Positions 35,160 through 44,441 of a stretch of DNA of 64,000 nucleotides are shown one piece after another. Positions within the stretch are counted from its first letter, which is position 1; the number at the start of each line of letters is the position of its first letter. Made by a program: the position numbers and the translations under genes. The stretch is from Pseudomonas trivialis. Its GTDB lineage: Bacteria; Pseudomonadota; Gammaproteobacteria; Pseudomonadales; Pseudomonadaceae. Below the pieces are notes generated by a model that worked only from the letters and a program-made list of their open reading frames with translations, did not search any database and was not told the DNA's origin. The stretch lies in the NCBI RefSeq assembly GCF_001439805.1, contig NZ_JYLK01000012.1, positions 1 to 64,000 of the forward strand, written 5' to 3'.

Positions 35160-36281
35160 TCAGCACTTGCGCAGGATCACGCTGCCGATCGAATAGCCGG
35201 CGCCAAAGGAGCTGAGCACGGCGACAGAGCCCTTGGCCAGGTCGTCCTGGTTTTTGTGAAACGCAATCACCGAGCCTGCGGAGCTGGTGTTGGCGTAGGT
35301 ATCGAGAATCACCGGCGCTTCTTCCACCGTGGCTTCGCGGCCCAATAGCTTCTTCACGATCAGGTGGTTCATGCTCAGGTTGGCCTGGTGCAGCCAGAAG
35401 CGTTTCACGTCGCTCACGTTCAACTGGTTCTCTTCCAGGTGCGCGCCGATCAGCTCGGCCACCATCGGGCACACATCGCGGAACACCTTGCGGCCTTCCT
35501 GCACGAACAGCTTGTCCGGCGCGCCGATGCCTTCTTCGGCGGCGCGGTTGAGAAAGCCGAAGTTGTTGCGGATGGTGTTGGAGAACGTGGTCAGCAGCTT
35601 GGTGCTGACCACCTCGAACTGATGCTCGGAGGTGGCAAGGTCGGCGCGCTCCAGCAGCACGGCGGTGGCCGCGTCGCCGAAGATGAAGTGGCTGTCGCGG
35701 TCACGGAAATTCAGGTGGCCGGTGCAGACTTCCGGATTGACCATCAGGATCGCCCGGGCCTGACCCAGCTTGATGCTGTTGGCGGCGTTCTGGATACCGA
35801 AAGTGGCCGAGGAACACGCCACGTTCATGTCAAAGCCGAAGCCTTCGATGCCCAGGGCTTCCTGCACTTCAATGGCGATGGCCGGGTAGGCGCGTTGCAG
35901 GTTGGAACAGGCGACGATCACGCCGTCGATATCGGCGGCAGTCCTGCCTGCACGCTGCAGCGCCTGTTCGGCGGCGGCGACGGCCATCTGGCAGAGCACC
36001 GACCACTCGTCATTGCTGCGCTCGGGCAGGCGCGGCGCCATGCGTTGCGGGTCAAGGATGCCCTCCTTGTCCATCACAAAGCGACTCTTGATACCCGATG
36101 CTTTCTCGATGAAGGCCGCGCTGGACTCGGTCAGCGCCTGCACCTCGCCGCGCTCGATGGCGGCAGCGTTGTCGATGTTGAACTGATGCACGTAAGCATT
36201 GAAAGACTGCACCAGCTCTTCGTTGGAGATGCTGTTGGCCGGGGTGTACAGGCCAGTGCCGCTGATGACGACGTTATGCAC
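35160..36281 (-). CDS. Beta-ketoacyl-ACP synthase III-type enzyme
   Basis: 373 aa from a GTG at 36281 with AGAGGAACG upstream; the open frame before it is unsupported. The thiolase-fold catalytic triad is complete: C156 (NVACSSATFG), H298 (WLHQAN) and N331 (TYANTSS). KAS III starts fatty-acid synthesis by condensing acyl-CoA with malonyl-ACP. The homologue PA3286 of P. aeruginosa is reported to shunt beta-oxidation intermediates such as octanoyl-CoA back into synthesis, and the sequence here fits that long subtype better than classical FabH (about 320 aa). Upstream (36282-36558) there is no gene. Confidence 0.88.
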   Translation of the reverse strand: MHNVVISGTGLYTPANSISNEELVQSFNAYVHQFNIDNAAAIERGEVQALTESSAAFIEKASGIKSRFVMDKEGILDPQRMAPRLPERSNDEWSVLCQMAVAAAEQALQRAGRTAADIDGVIVACSNLQRAYPAIAIEVQEALGIEGFGFDMNVACSSATFGIQNAANSIKLGQARAILMVNPEVCTGHLNFRDRDSHFIFGDAATAVLLERADLATSEHQFEVVSTKLLTTFSNTIRNNFGFLNRAAEEGIGAPDKLFVQEGRKVFRDVCPMVAELIGAHLEENQLNVSDVKRFWLHQANLSMNHLIVKKLLGREATVEEAPVILDTYANTSSAGSVIAFHKNQDDLAKGSVAVLSSFGAGYSIGSVILRKC

Positions 36282-36558
36282 GGTCGTTCCTCTGGATAGG
36301 TCAGGCAGAAGGTATTGGCACTTTAGTACCAAACTGTAAGTCGTTTGATTCCATCCAGTGGCATCAAACTGGCATCGCTTTATTCCATCGCGTCGCAGCC
36401 CTTGCGACGATCCCGGCATTTATGGGCGCGAAGTTTGCCACAAACCCGGGGTTTTGGCGCCACCTCTCAGACAAGCGCTGTTTTAAAGGCGGGAGGCTCC
36501 GCCTTGGCGCTGTCGCGCAACAAACTGGTGAGCGGGCGTGTTGAGGGAGCGGGCTTGT

Positions 36559-36693
36559 TGTGGCGAGCGGGCTTGCCCCGCGTTGGGCTGCGCAGCAGCC
36601 CCAAAACCATACTCTGCGCAGTGTCAGGTAAACCGAGTTTTGCTTGATTGGGGGCGCTTCGCACCCCAACGCGGGGCAAGCCCGCTCGCCACA
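36559..36693. repeat. REP-like inverted pair, GAGCGGGCTTGCCCCGCGTTGG variant
   Basis: 29-base perfect arms (36559-36587 and 36665-36693) of a second REP family variant. Partial copies occur nearby (36530-36558). Together they occupy most of the 434-base gap between the KAS III gene and the hrpA stop at 36717. Confidence 0.85.
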
Positions 36694-36716
36694 GAGGGTC
36701 ATGTGCACTCGGCGGA

Positions 36717-39700
36717 TCAGGGCTCTACCTGGCTCCACTGCTTGCTCAGGCGCTTGTCGGAGATCGGTACTTTGGTCCCCAGTTGCTGCGCAAACAGCGA
36801 CACCCGGTATTCCTCCAGCCACCAGCGGTAGAGTGTCAGCTGCGGGTCGCGCTTGCCTTCCTGGGCGTGTTTCTTCAGACGATTCTCATACTGCGTCCAC
36901 AACCCGCCCAGCTCGGTGCTCCACACGCGATCCTTTTGCACCTGGCCCGGCAATTTCTCCAGGCGTTGCTCGATGGCCTTGAGGTAACGCGGCAGCTCCT
37001 TGAACCATTGTGCCGGGGTTTCCCGCACAAACCCCGGGTACACCAGGTGGCTTAGCTGCTGCTTGATATCGTTCAGCGCCACCGCCTGGGTCAGATCGAT
37101 CTTGCCCTTGAAGCGCTTTTGCAGGCCATGCCAGAGTTTCAGCACCTCCAGGGTCAGGCGTGCCAGGCGTTCGGCGTGTTCAGTCCAACCGCCACGTGTA
37201 CGCTCGGCCAACGCGGCCAACCCGGCACCGTCGCGCGGCAGGCTGTTTTCACCTTCCAGTACGCAGCTGTCGAGGCTCGCCAGCAGGATGTCTTCGACCA
37301 GCGCGTCGATGCGCCCCAGGTCACGGTACATCAGGCCCAGCTCGGTCAGGCCGGGCAGTTTGTCGCGCAGGAATTTCGCCGGCTCCGCCAACTGTTGCAG
37401 GAGCAGACGCTGCAACGCGCGGCGATGCTGAAACTCGGCCTCGACAGCCGTCGAGAAGCGCCCCTCCTTGACCGTGCCGCTCTCCTCCACCAGCGCCGGA
37501 TACACCGTCATCGACAGGCCGGCGATCTGCTGCCGGGTTTTCTCGGCCACCGCCGCGAACGCCCTGGCCTGCACCGGTTCCTGACTTTTTGCGGTCTGCG
37601 GCACGGCCAACGCGGCCTGGCTGGCTTCGGCGAAACGTGCGGTCAGCTCGGCCAGGTCGCGGCCTTCGCCGAGGAACTTGCCTTGCCCGTCGACCACTTC
37701 CAGGTTCATCCTCAGGTGGCTTTCCACCTGCTGCGCCGCCTCGGCCCAGGCGTCATCGCTGACCCGCGCGCCGGTCATGCGCAACAGTTCGCGCCCCAGC
37801 GCCTGGGGCAGCGAGCCGTTGCCGAATTCAATGCGCTGCAGCGCGGCCTTGACGAAATCCGGCACCGGCACAAAGTTCTTGCGCAGCGCCTTGGGCAGGT
37901 TGCGCACCAGGGCAATGCACTTGGCCTCGATCACCCCCGGCACCAGCCACTCCAGGCGCTCCGGCGGCAAGGCCGGCAACAATGGCGCCGGCACGCGCAG
38001 GGTCACACCGTCGCGCGGGTGGTTGGGTTCGAAGTGATAACTCAAGGCCAGGGCCAGGTCGCCCAGGTGCAGGGTGTCCGGGTAATGCGCGGCAGTGACC
38101 TCACTGGCCTCGCGGGCCAGCACGTCTTCCTCACGCATGATCAGCAGTTGCGGGTCTTTCTGGCTGTTGATTTTGTACCAGCTGTCGAAGGTGGCGGTCT
38201 GATGAATCTCTGCCGGCAGCCGCGCATCGTAGAACGCGTACAGGGTTTCTTCATCGGCCAGAATGTCACGACGGCGCGCCTTGGCTTCCAGCTCGTCGAG
38301 CTGTTCCAGCAGTTGCTGGTTGGCGCTCAGGCACCTGGCCCGCGACTGGATCTCGCCACGCACCAGGCCCTCACGGATAAACAGCTCGCGCGACACCACC
38401 GGGTCAATCGGCCCGTAATGCACCGGCCGGCGCCCGACCACGATCAGCCCGAACAGGGTGATCTGCTCGAACGCCACCACCTGGCCGCGCTTCTTCTCCC
38501 AGTGCGGTTCAAAGTGGTTTTTCTTGATCAGGTGCCCGGCCAGCGGTTCGATCCAATCGGCGTCGATCTTGGCGACCATGCGCGCATACAGCTTGGTGGT
38601 CTCCACCAGCTCGGCGGTCATCAGCCATTGCGGGCGCTTTTTGCCGATGCCCGACGACGGGTGAATCCAGAAACGCCGCTGACGCGCACCGAGGTAGTCG
38701 CCGTCTTCGGTCTTCTGCCCGATCTGGCTGAGCAGGCCCACCAGCACCGCCTTGTGCAGCTTGGGGTAGTCGGCCGGTTCTTTGTTGAGGGTCAACTGCA
38801 GGTCGCGGCAGATCAGGCTCAACTGGCGATGGGAATCGCGCCATTCGCGCAGGCGCAGGTAGTTGAGGAAGTGCTTGCGACACCAGTTGCGCAACGGGCT
38901 GGCAGTCAATGCCTGGCGCTGCTCTTCAAAGCCGCGCCACAGATTGACCAGCCCGGCGAAGTCCGAATCCGGGTCCTTCCACTGGGCATGGGCCTGGTCG
39001 GCGGCCTGCTGACGCTCTGGCGGGCGCTCGCGCGGGTCCTGGATCGACATGGCGCTGGCCACGATCAACACTTCCTGCAGACTGCCGAGTTTGGCGGCTT
39101 CGAGCAGCATGCGGCCCATGCGCGGGTCCACCGGCAGGCGCGCCAGTTGGCGGCCCAGCGGCGTGAGCTGGCTGTTGCGATCCACCGCCGACAGCTCCTG
39201 CAGCAGGTTGAACCCGTCGCTGATCGCCTTGCCGTCCGGCGGCTCGATAAACGGGAAGTCGGTGATTTCGCCCAGGCGCAGGTGCAGCATCTGCAGGATC
39301 ACGGCGGCAAGGTTGGTGCGCAGAATTTCGGGGTCGGTAAATTCCGGCCGGCCGATAAAGTCTTCTTCGCTGTACAGCCGTATGCAGATACCCGGCTCGA
39401 CCCGCCCGCAGCGGCCTTTACGCTGGTTGGCGCTGGCTTGGGAAATCGCCTCGATTGGCAGGCGTTGCACCTTGGCGCGGTAGCTGTAGCGGCTGATGCG
39501 CGCGGTGCCGCTGTCGATCACATAACGGATGCCCGGCACGGTCAGCGAAGTTTCCGCGACGTTGGTCGCCAGCACCACGCGCCGCCCCGGGTGGGACTGG
39601 AAAATGCGCTGCTGTTCGGCCGGCGACAGACGCGCGTACAGCGGCAAAATTTCGGTGTGCTTGAGCTGAGCCTTGCGCAGCATCTCGGCGGCGTCGCGAA

Positions 39701-40628
39701 TTTCGCGCTCGCCGGGCAAAAACACCAGCACATCGCCGGGGCTGCGCCGTTCGCTGCGCTCGTAGGCGGCAATTTCATCCAGCGTGGCAAGAATCGCCTG
39801 GTCGACGGTCAGGTCGTCCTCGACGCGGTTGCCCTCCTCGTCCTGCTCCAGGGTCAGCGGCCGGTACCAGGTGTCCACCGGGAAGGTGCGGCCCGAGACT
39901 TCGACAATCGGCGCGTCGTCGAAGTGTTTGGAGAAACGCTCCAGGTCGATGGTCGCCGAGGTGATGATGACTTTCAGGTCCGGACGGCGCGGCAGCAGGG
40001 TTTTCAGGTAGCCGAGCAGAAAGTCGATGTTCAGGCTGCGTTCGTGGGCTTCGTCGACGATGATTGTGTCGTAGCGTTCCAGGTAGCGGTCGTTCTGGGT
40101 TTCCGCCAGCAGGATGCCGTCGGTCATCAGCTTGATCAAGGTATTGGAATCGCTCTGGTCTTCGAAGCGCACCTGATAGCCGACCAACGCGCCCAACGGT
40201 GTGGCCAGTTCTTCGGCAACCCGGCTGGCCACACTGCGCGCAGCGATCCGGCGTGGCTGGGTGTGGCCGATCAGGCCGTACTGGCCGCGACCGATCTCCA
40301 GGCAGATTTTCGGCAACTGGGTGGTTTTGCCCGAGCCGGTCTCGCCGGCAATGATCAGCACCTGATGCTTGTTCAACGCGGCCTTGATTTCATCGCGCTT
40401 GGCGGCAATCGGCAGGCTGTCGTCGTAGCGAATCACCGGCAGGCTGGCGCGCCGCGCGGTCACCTGGGCGCAGGACGCCTGCATGCGCGTCACCCACTGC
40501 GCCAGTTTCTCCTCATCGGGTTTCTTGCGCAGCTCAAGCAACTGCCGCCGCAAGCGGTGGCGGTCGGCGAGCATGGCGTGATCGAGGTTTTTCAGCAGTT
40601 GGTCGATAGCGGGCGCTTGGTCAGTCAT
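36717..40628 (-). CDS. hrpA: ATP-dependent RNA helicase HrpA
   Basis: 1303 aa from the ATG at 40628; an upstream ATG at 40649 adds seven residues, and neither start has a strong ribosome site. DEAH-box helicase: Walker A GETGSGKTT (95-103), DEAH (192-195), SATID, then the C-terminal RecA domain with ATNVAETSLTVPG and QRKGRCGRV. Helicase-associated and OB-fold regions follow, and a long DUF3418 tail (from about 700) is typical of HrpA. In E. coli HrpA rescues stalled or collided ribosomes. The gene is followed by the REP pair and preceded by the defence-like pair. Confidence 0.96.
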   Translation of the reverse strand: MTDQAPAIDQLLKNLDHAMLADRHRLRRQLLELRKKPDEEKLAQWVTRMQASCAQVTARRASLPVIRYDDSLPIAAKRDEIKAALNKHQVLIIAGETGSGKTTQLPKICLEIGRGQYGLIGHTQPRRIAARSVASRVAEELATPLGALVGYQVRFEDQSDSNTLIKLMTDGILLAETQNDRYLERYDTIIVDEAHERSLNIDFLLGYLKTLLPRRPDLKVIITSATIDLERFSKHFDDAPIVEVSGRTFPVDTWYRPLTLEQDEEGNRVEDDLTVDQAILATLDEIAAYERSERRSPGDVLVFLPGEREIRDAAEMLRKAQLKHTEILPLYARLSPAEQQRIFQSHPGRRVVLATNVAETSLTVPGIRYVIDSGTARISRYSYRAKVQRLPIEAISQASANQRKGRCGRVEPGICIRLYSEEDFIGRPEFTDPEILRTNLAAVILQMLHLRLGEITDFPFIEPPDGKAISDGFNLLQELSAVDRNSQLTPLGRQLARLPVDPRMGRMLLEAAKLGSLQEVLIVASAMSIQDPRERPPERQQAADQAHAQWKDPDSDFAGLVNLWRGFEEQRQALTASPLRNWCRKHFLNYLRLREWRDSHRQLSLICRDLQLTLNKEPADYPKLHKAVLVGLLSQIGQKTEDGDYLGARQRRFWIHPSSGIGKKRPQWLMTAELVETTKLYARMVAKIDADWIEPLAGHLIKKNHFEPHWEKKRGQVVAFEQITLFGLIVVGRRPVHYGPIDPVVSRELFIREGLVRGEIQSRARCLSANQQLLEQLDELEAKARRRDILADEETLYAFYDARLPAEIHQTATFDSWYKINSQKDPQLLIMREEDVLAREASEVTAAHYPDTLHLGDLALALSYHFEPNHPRDGVTLRVPAPLLPALPPERLEWLVPGVIEAKCIALVRNLPKALRKNFVPVPDFVKAALQRIEFGNGSLPQALGRELLRMTGARVSDDAWAEAAQQVESHLRMNLEVVDGQGKFLGEGRDLAELTARFAEASQAALAVPQTAKSQEPVQARAFAAVAEKTRQQIAGLSMTVYPALVEESGTVKEGRFSTAVEAEFQHRRALQRLLLQQLAEPAKFLRDKLPGLTELGLMYRDLGRIDALVEDILLASLDSCVLEGENSLPRDGAGLAALAERTRGGWTEHAERLARLTLEVLKLWHGLQKRFKGKIDLTQAVALNDIKQQLSHLVYPGFVRETPAQWFKELPRYLKAIEQRLEKLPGQVQKDRVWSTELGGLWTQYENRLKKHAQEGKRDPQLTLYRWWLEEYRVSLFAQQLGTKVPISDKRLSKQWSQVEP

Positions 40629-40705
40629 CAGGTACGTAAAGGTCTTCATCTGAAAGTGGCGGATCGGATTAATGCTAACTTATAAAACCGGGAATATATT
40701 GACCC

Positions 40706-41284
40706 TCAAAGAGCAAGAAGCTCACGCTCTAAACGTTTGATACCCTGAACAAGATTCCGAAAGCTATCAGACCGTGCATTATCAATATCAAGGTAGCGGC
40801 CGATTTCACGAGAACTTCCTATTTTTTCGTATTTTTGCCGGCTTAAAACTTTAAGTTCATGGCTGGGCGAAATCAAATAATCGGGATTTCTAAACTTTGC
40901 GACATGCTGTTTATTACTGAGTCCCTTGAGACCCAAGGCCGTTTCGACCGCTTTAAGATCTGCCAGATAAAACGTTTCAAGCTCACGGCATGCCAAACGC
41001 ACCAAACTCGCCTTTCCACGACCAGAAGCATGGCACTTCTCGATCAATCGAGCTTTTAAATTAATACAATCGGGATCGCTATCCTGATCACGCATGACAA
41101 GAAAACGCGCGTATTCGTTCATATACCCTTTCATTCTCATGACCATACGCTTTTCGAGGTCTTGCTTGCCTTCAAAGGCAATCAACCTGAATTCGATTTT
41201 TTCGTCCAGCACTCTAGGAAGAAAACTTTCCAACATAACCTTGGCAGAGCGCTCTTCCAATAGAACAACCAACTCTCTTCTCAT
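40706..41284 (-). CDS. DUF4276 TOPRIM-like protein, partner of the upstream ATPase
   Basis: 192 aa. Matches the DUF4276 pattern as I know it: an N-terminal acidic motif ELVVLLEERSAKVMLESFLP (E10), IAFEGKQDLEKRM, then MRDQDSD with D66 and D68, followed by CRELETFYLADLKAV. E plus DxD is the metal-binding arrangement of TOPRIM nucleases such as OLD and AriB of PARIS. The start overlaps the stop of the ATPase gene (ATGA), so the two are cotranslated. Base composition is much richer in A and T than hrpA and aceK, indicating transfer. Nuclease activity is inferred. Confidence 0.8.
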   Translation of the reverse strand: MRRELVVLLEERSAKVMLESFLPRVLDEKIEFRLIAFEGKQDLEKRMVMRMKGYMNEYARFLVMRDQDSDPDCINLKARLIEKCHASGRGKASLVRLACRELETFYLADLKAVETALGLKGLSNKQHVAKFRNPDYLISPSHELKVLSRQKYEKIGSSREIGRYLDIDNARSDSFRNLVQGIKRLERELLAL

Positions 41285-42468
41285 TGAGGGTCAGCTCCGT
41301 CGAAAAAACCCTGCTTCCATAAATACCCTAGTTGATCACCCTCTGCCATATAAGCGCATATTTGAGGATCATCTTTCGCTCTGCGCACTTGTGTCCCACC
41401 CTCTTTTTTCACAAGCCAACAAACCTCATCCAGTTCGGCCGCGTTCAAAAAGTCCGGAGAGTGAGTTGAAACCAGAACCTGGCCGCCTCGCAAGGCATAA
41501 CCTCGAAACTCTTCAGCCAACTCCTGCATCAACGTTGGATAAAGCTGGTTTTCCGGTTCCTCGACACATAGCAGCGGGTGAGGCGCTGGATCATGAAGCA
41601 GCACCATATATGCAAACATCTTGATGGTACCGTCCGAGACATAACGGTCCAAAAACGGGGTCTTGAATGCGCCGTCCTGAAACCTTAACGTCAAGTAGCC
41701 ATCGGCCGTCAACAACGGTTCAATTGTCTTTACGCCGGGGACTCGCCTGGACATCGTCTCAAGTATTTTCTTGAATTGCTCTGGATGCTGCTCGTACATA
41801 TACCGAGCGACCAATGGAAGATTATCCCCAGATTCAGATAAATGCTCGGAATCCCCAGAAGGTTCTTTCCTGCCACGAGCAGAGCTAATATGAAAGTCGG
41901 AAACATGCCACTGTTCGATCAACTGCCTGAACGCATTAGCGGCTTTGAATTTTTCAAACTGCCCCAGGCCCTTGATTGCTAAAGTATCTGATGCAACCGA
42001 TTGGTACTCACGATCCAGCTCTTCATCCGAGCGCTGAAAATCTTCTTCATTGGTGATTGCAAAACCCTGACCATTTTCAAAATCAAGAAAACGATAAGGG
42101 CTCCCATAACGCCCGCGCTTATAACGAAGAATTTCACGTTTGACGTAAGGAATATTATTTCGATCACCGATTTCCAGTGAATAAGTAACCAGACGATTAA
42201 CACCCGCGATCGGCATTCGATACTGAATCTCTATCAGTATCGTCTCTCCATCACTGTCTCGACTGAGCACTTCACGAAAACGTCCACGACTGTCCAATGC
42301 TTGCCTGACATTCCCCTTCAAACAATCGTGTAAAAATCCGAACACATCAAAAAGCGAAGTCTTGCCAGCACCATTCGCACCTACGACAATCAAGAACGGA
42401 GGAATATCTTTTAAATGTACGTCACGAAAGACTTTAAAATTTTTTAACCGAATTGATTCGATTTTCAT
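41281..42468 (-). CDS. AAA_21 (ABC/SMC-like) ATPase of a two-gene module
   Basis: 395 aa from the ATG at 42468 with GAGGT upstream. Starts MKIESIRLKNFKVFRDVHLK. Walker A GANGAGKTS (30-38); Walker B region CVEEPENQL with E303/E304; H336 in VSTHSPDFLNA. The middle contains charged coiled segments. This is the RecF/SMC-like ATPase type found in OLD, Gabija, Septu and PARIS, where an ATPase senses phage and a nuclease acts. It is paired with the DUF4276 gene by a 4-base overlap and is AT-rich against the flanking chromosome. Confidence 0.88.
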   Translation of the reverse strand: MKIESIRLKNFKVFRDVHLKDIPPFLIVVGANGAGKTSLFDVFGFLHDCLKGNVRQALDSRGRFREVLSRDSDGETILIEIQYRMPIAGVNRLVTYSLEIGDRNNIPYVKREILRYKRGRYGSPYRFLDFENGQGFAITNEEDFQRSDEELDREYQSVASDTLAIKGLGQFEKFKAANAFRQLIEQWHVSDFHISSARGRKEPSGDSEHLSESGDNLPLVARYMYEQHPEQFKKILETMSRRVPGVKTIEPLLTADGYLTLRFQDGAFKTPFLDRYVSDGTIKMFAYMVLLHDPAPHPLLCVEEPENQLYPTLMQELAEEFRGYALRGGQVLVSTHSPDFLNAAELDEVCWLVKKEGGTQVRRAKDDPQICAYMAEGDQLGYLWKQGFFDGADPQ

Positions 42469-42569
42469 TGATACCTCGACCATCCGAGCTGTCGTGTGAT
42501 GAATAGTCAGGCATTGTCACAGACCGCAAAAATAATTGCCAATCATCCCCTACTTCGGCTGTTCCGGCG

Positions 42570-44279
42570 CTATTCAGCGTCGATTTTCCTGCGCCGGTAC
42601 GGAAACACATCGATAACCTTGCCCTCGCCAATAGCCTGCTGCAGCCCTTTCCAGTAGTCGGCATCGTACAGCTCGCCATGCAGCTCATCGAACAGCGTGC
42701 GCTGGCCGGCATCGGCGAACAGGAACGGCGGGAATTCCTCCGGGAACACGTCCAGCGCGCCGATGGAATACCAGGGCTCGCAGGCCATTTCATCCTCGGG
42801 GGTGCGCGGCGCGGGGATGTGGCGAAAGTTGGCTTCGGTGAGAAAGCAGATTTCGTCGTAGTCGTAGAACACCACACGACCGTGGCGGGTGACGCCGAAG
42901 TTCTTGAGCAGCATGTCGCCGGGGAAGATATTCGCCGCCGCCAGTTGCTTGATCGCCAGGCCGTAGTCGTCCAGGGCTTCGCGCACCTGGGCGGGGTTGG
43001 CGCGTTCCAGGTAGAGGTTGAGCGGGGTCATGCGCCGCTCGGTCCAGCAGTGGCGAATCAGCACCGTGTCGCCTTGCACCTCAACGGTACCGGCGGCCAC
43101 CTCAAGCAGTTCGGCCAGGCAATCGGGTTCGAACTTGCTCAGCGGGAAGCGGAAATCGGCGAACTCCTGGGTATCGGCCATGCGCCCGACGCGGTCGACG
43201 CTTTTGACCAGGCGGTATTTCTCGATGACCGTGGCGCGGTTGACGTTCTTCGACGGTGAGAATCGGTCCTTGATGATCTTGAACACGGTGTTGAAGCCCG
43301 GCAGCGTGAACACGCTCATGACCATCCCACGCACACCGGGGGCCATGATAAAGCGGTCATCGGTAGTCGCCAGATGCGTGATCAGCGCGCGATAGAACTC
43401 CGATTTGCCGTGCTTGTAGAAACCGATGGAGGTGTACAGCTCGGCGATGTGCTTGCCCGGCAGGATGCGCCGCAGAAAGCCGACGAAATCGGCCGGCACC
43501 GGCACATCGACCATGAAGTAGGAACGGGTGAACGAGAAGATGATCGACACCTGTGCTTCGTCGGTGATCAGCGCATCGATCTGGATGCCACGCCCTTCGC
43601 GGTGCAGCAGCGGGATCACCAGCGGCCATTGTTCGTCGGGGGTGTAAATGCGCCCCACCAGATACGCACCCTTGTTGCGGTAAAGCACCGAGGAAAACAG
43701 CTCGACGTTCAGGTTCGGGTCCTTGCAGACCCAGTCCGGCAGGCTCTCGCGCAACTGCGCCTGGAGGCGGCGCACGTCGCCGGGCAGGTCGGCGTAGGGC
43801 TCGCTGAAGCAAAAGTCGGCGAAGATCCGCGCCAGCAGGTCCGACAGGTTCCCGGCCGGCGTGTAAAGGCGGGTCTGCGCCGCCCTCGCCTGGCGCTGGC
43901 TTGGCCGCGTGGTGTGGATGAACATGCAGGCGTCGCTGATCAGGTCATGGCTGAAGAGGCCGCAGAAGATCGAGTTGTACCAGGTCTCGGCCAGCTCATC
44001 GTCGACGCGCAGGTCGATCAGGCCGATGTAGGCGCTCTTCACCTGCGGCCAATTGCTGCTCTGCAACAACACAGCACTGTCGAAGCGTGCCCGCAGGCGC
44101 GCCGTCACTTCGGCGACCTTTTCATCATACAGGTTGATCCGCGCCGCCGACGCCGCCTGCCCCTGCTGCCACTGGGCCTTTTCGAAACGCTCACGGGCGC
44201 CGTCGGTGATCCGGCGAAAGTGCTCACGGTAATCGTCGAAGCCTTCAAGCAGGGTGCGGGCAAGGGCAAGGGCAGACAT
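42570..44279 (-). CDS. aceK: Isocitrate dehydrogenase kinase/phosphatase
   Basis: 569 aa, the usual AceK length, from the ATG at 44279; the frame is open to 44300. AceK inactivates isocitrate dehydrogenase by phosphorylation, sending carbon to the glyoxylate shunt on acetate or fatty acids, and reverses this by dephosphorylation. Recognisable segments include FEKAQWQQGQAASAARINLY, FSSVLYRNKGAYLVGRIYTP, the phosphate loop MAPGVRGMVMSVFTLPGFN and the kinase core FGVTRHGRVVFYDYDEICFL. The kinase-like fold with a DYDE metal motif is intact. It is not linked to aceA or aceB here. The 101-base region downstream, before the ATPase gene, shows nothing. Confidence 0.96.
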   Translation of the reverse strand: MSALALARTLLEGFDDYREHFRRITDGARERFEKAQWQQGQAASAARINLYDEKVAEVTARLRARFDSAVLLQSSNWPQVKSAYIGLIDLRVDDELAETWYNSIFCGLFSHDLISDACMFIHTTRPSQRQARAAQTRLYTPAGNLSDLLARIFADFCFSEPYADLPGDVRRLQAQLRESLPDWVCKDPNLNVELFSSVLYRNKGAYLVGRIYTPDEQWPLVIPLLHREGRGIQIDALITDEAQVSIIFSFTRSYFMVDVPVPADFVGFLRRILPGKHIAELYTSIGFYKHGKSEFYRALITHLATTDDRFIMAPGVRGMVMSVFTLPGFNTVFKIIKDRFSPSKNVNRATVIEKYRLVKSVDRVGRMADTQEFADFRFPLSKFEPDCLAELLEVAAGTVEVQGDTVLIRHCWTERRMTPLNLYLERANPAQVREALDDYGLAIKQLAAANIFPGDMLLKNFGVTRHGRVVFYDYDEICFLTEANFRHIPAPRTPEDEMACEPWYSIGALDVFPEEFPPFLFADAGQRTLFDELHGELYDADYWKGLQQAIGEGKVIDVFPYRRRKIDAE

Positions 44280-44441
44280 GGGAGAACCTCGAACGGGCAT
44301 CGGCGAGCCCTGAGCTTAGCTATTCAACGAGGTTCAGGAGAAGACTTCAAACGCAGGTGGCGCCGGTTCTTCGTTTAAAGCGATTGTGTCAGGCAAGCCG
44401 GTGGGCAACACTCGCGGCCTTACTCAAGGTAGGAATGTGCT

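Noticed and set aside
36440..36660. Small protein gene in the KAS III-hrpA gap
   Set aside because: Open frames on both strands lie over REP-like inverted repeats and lack start signals.
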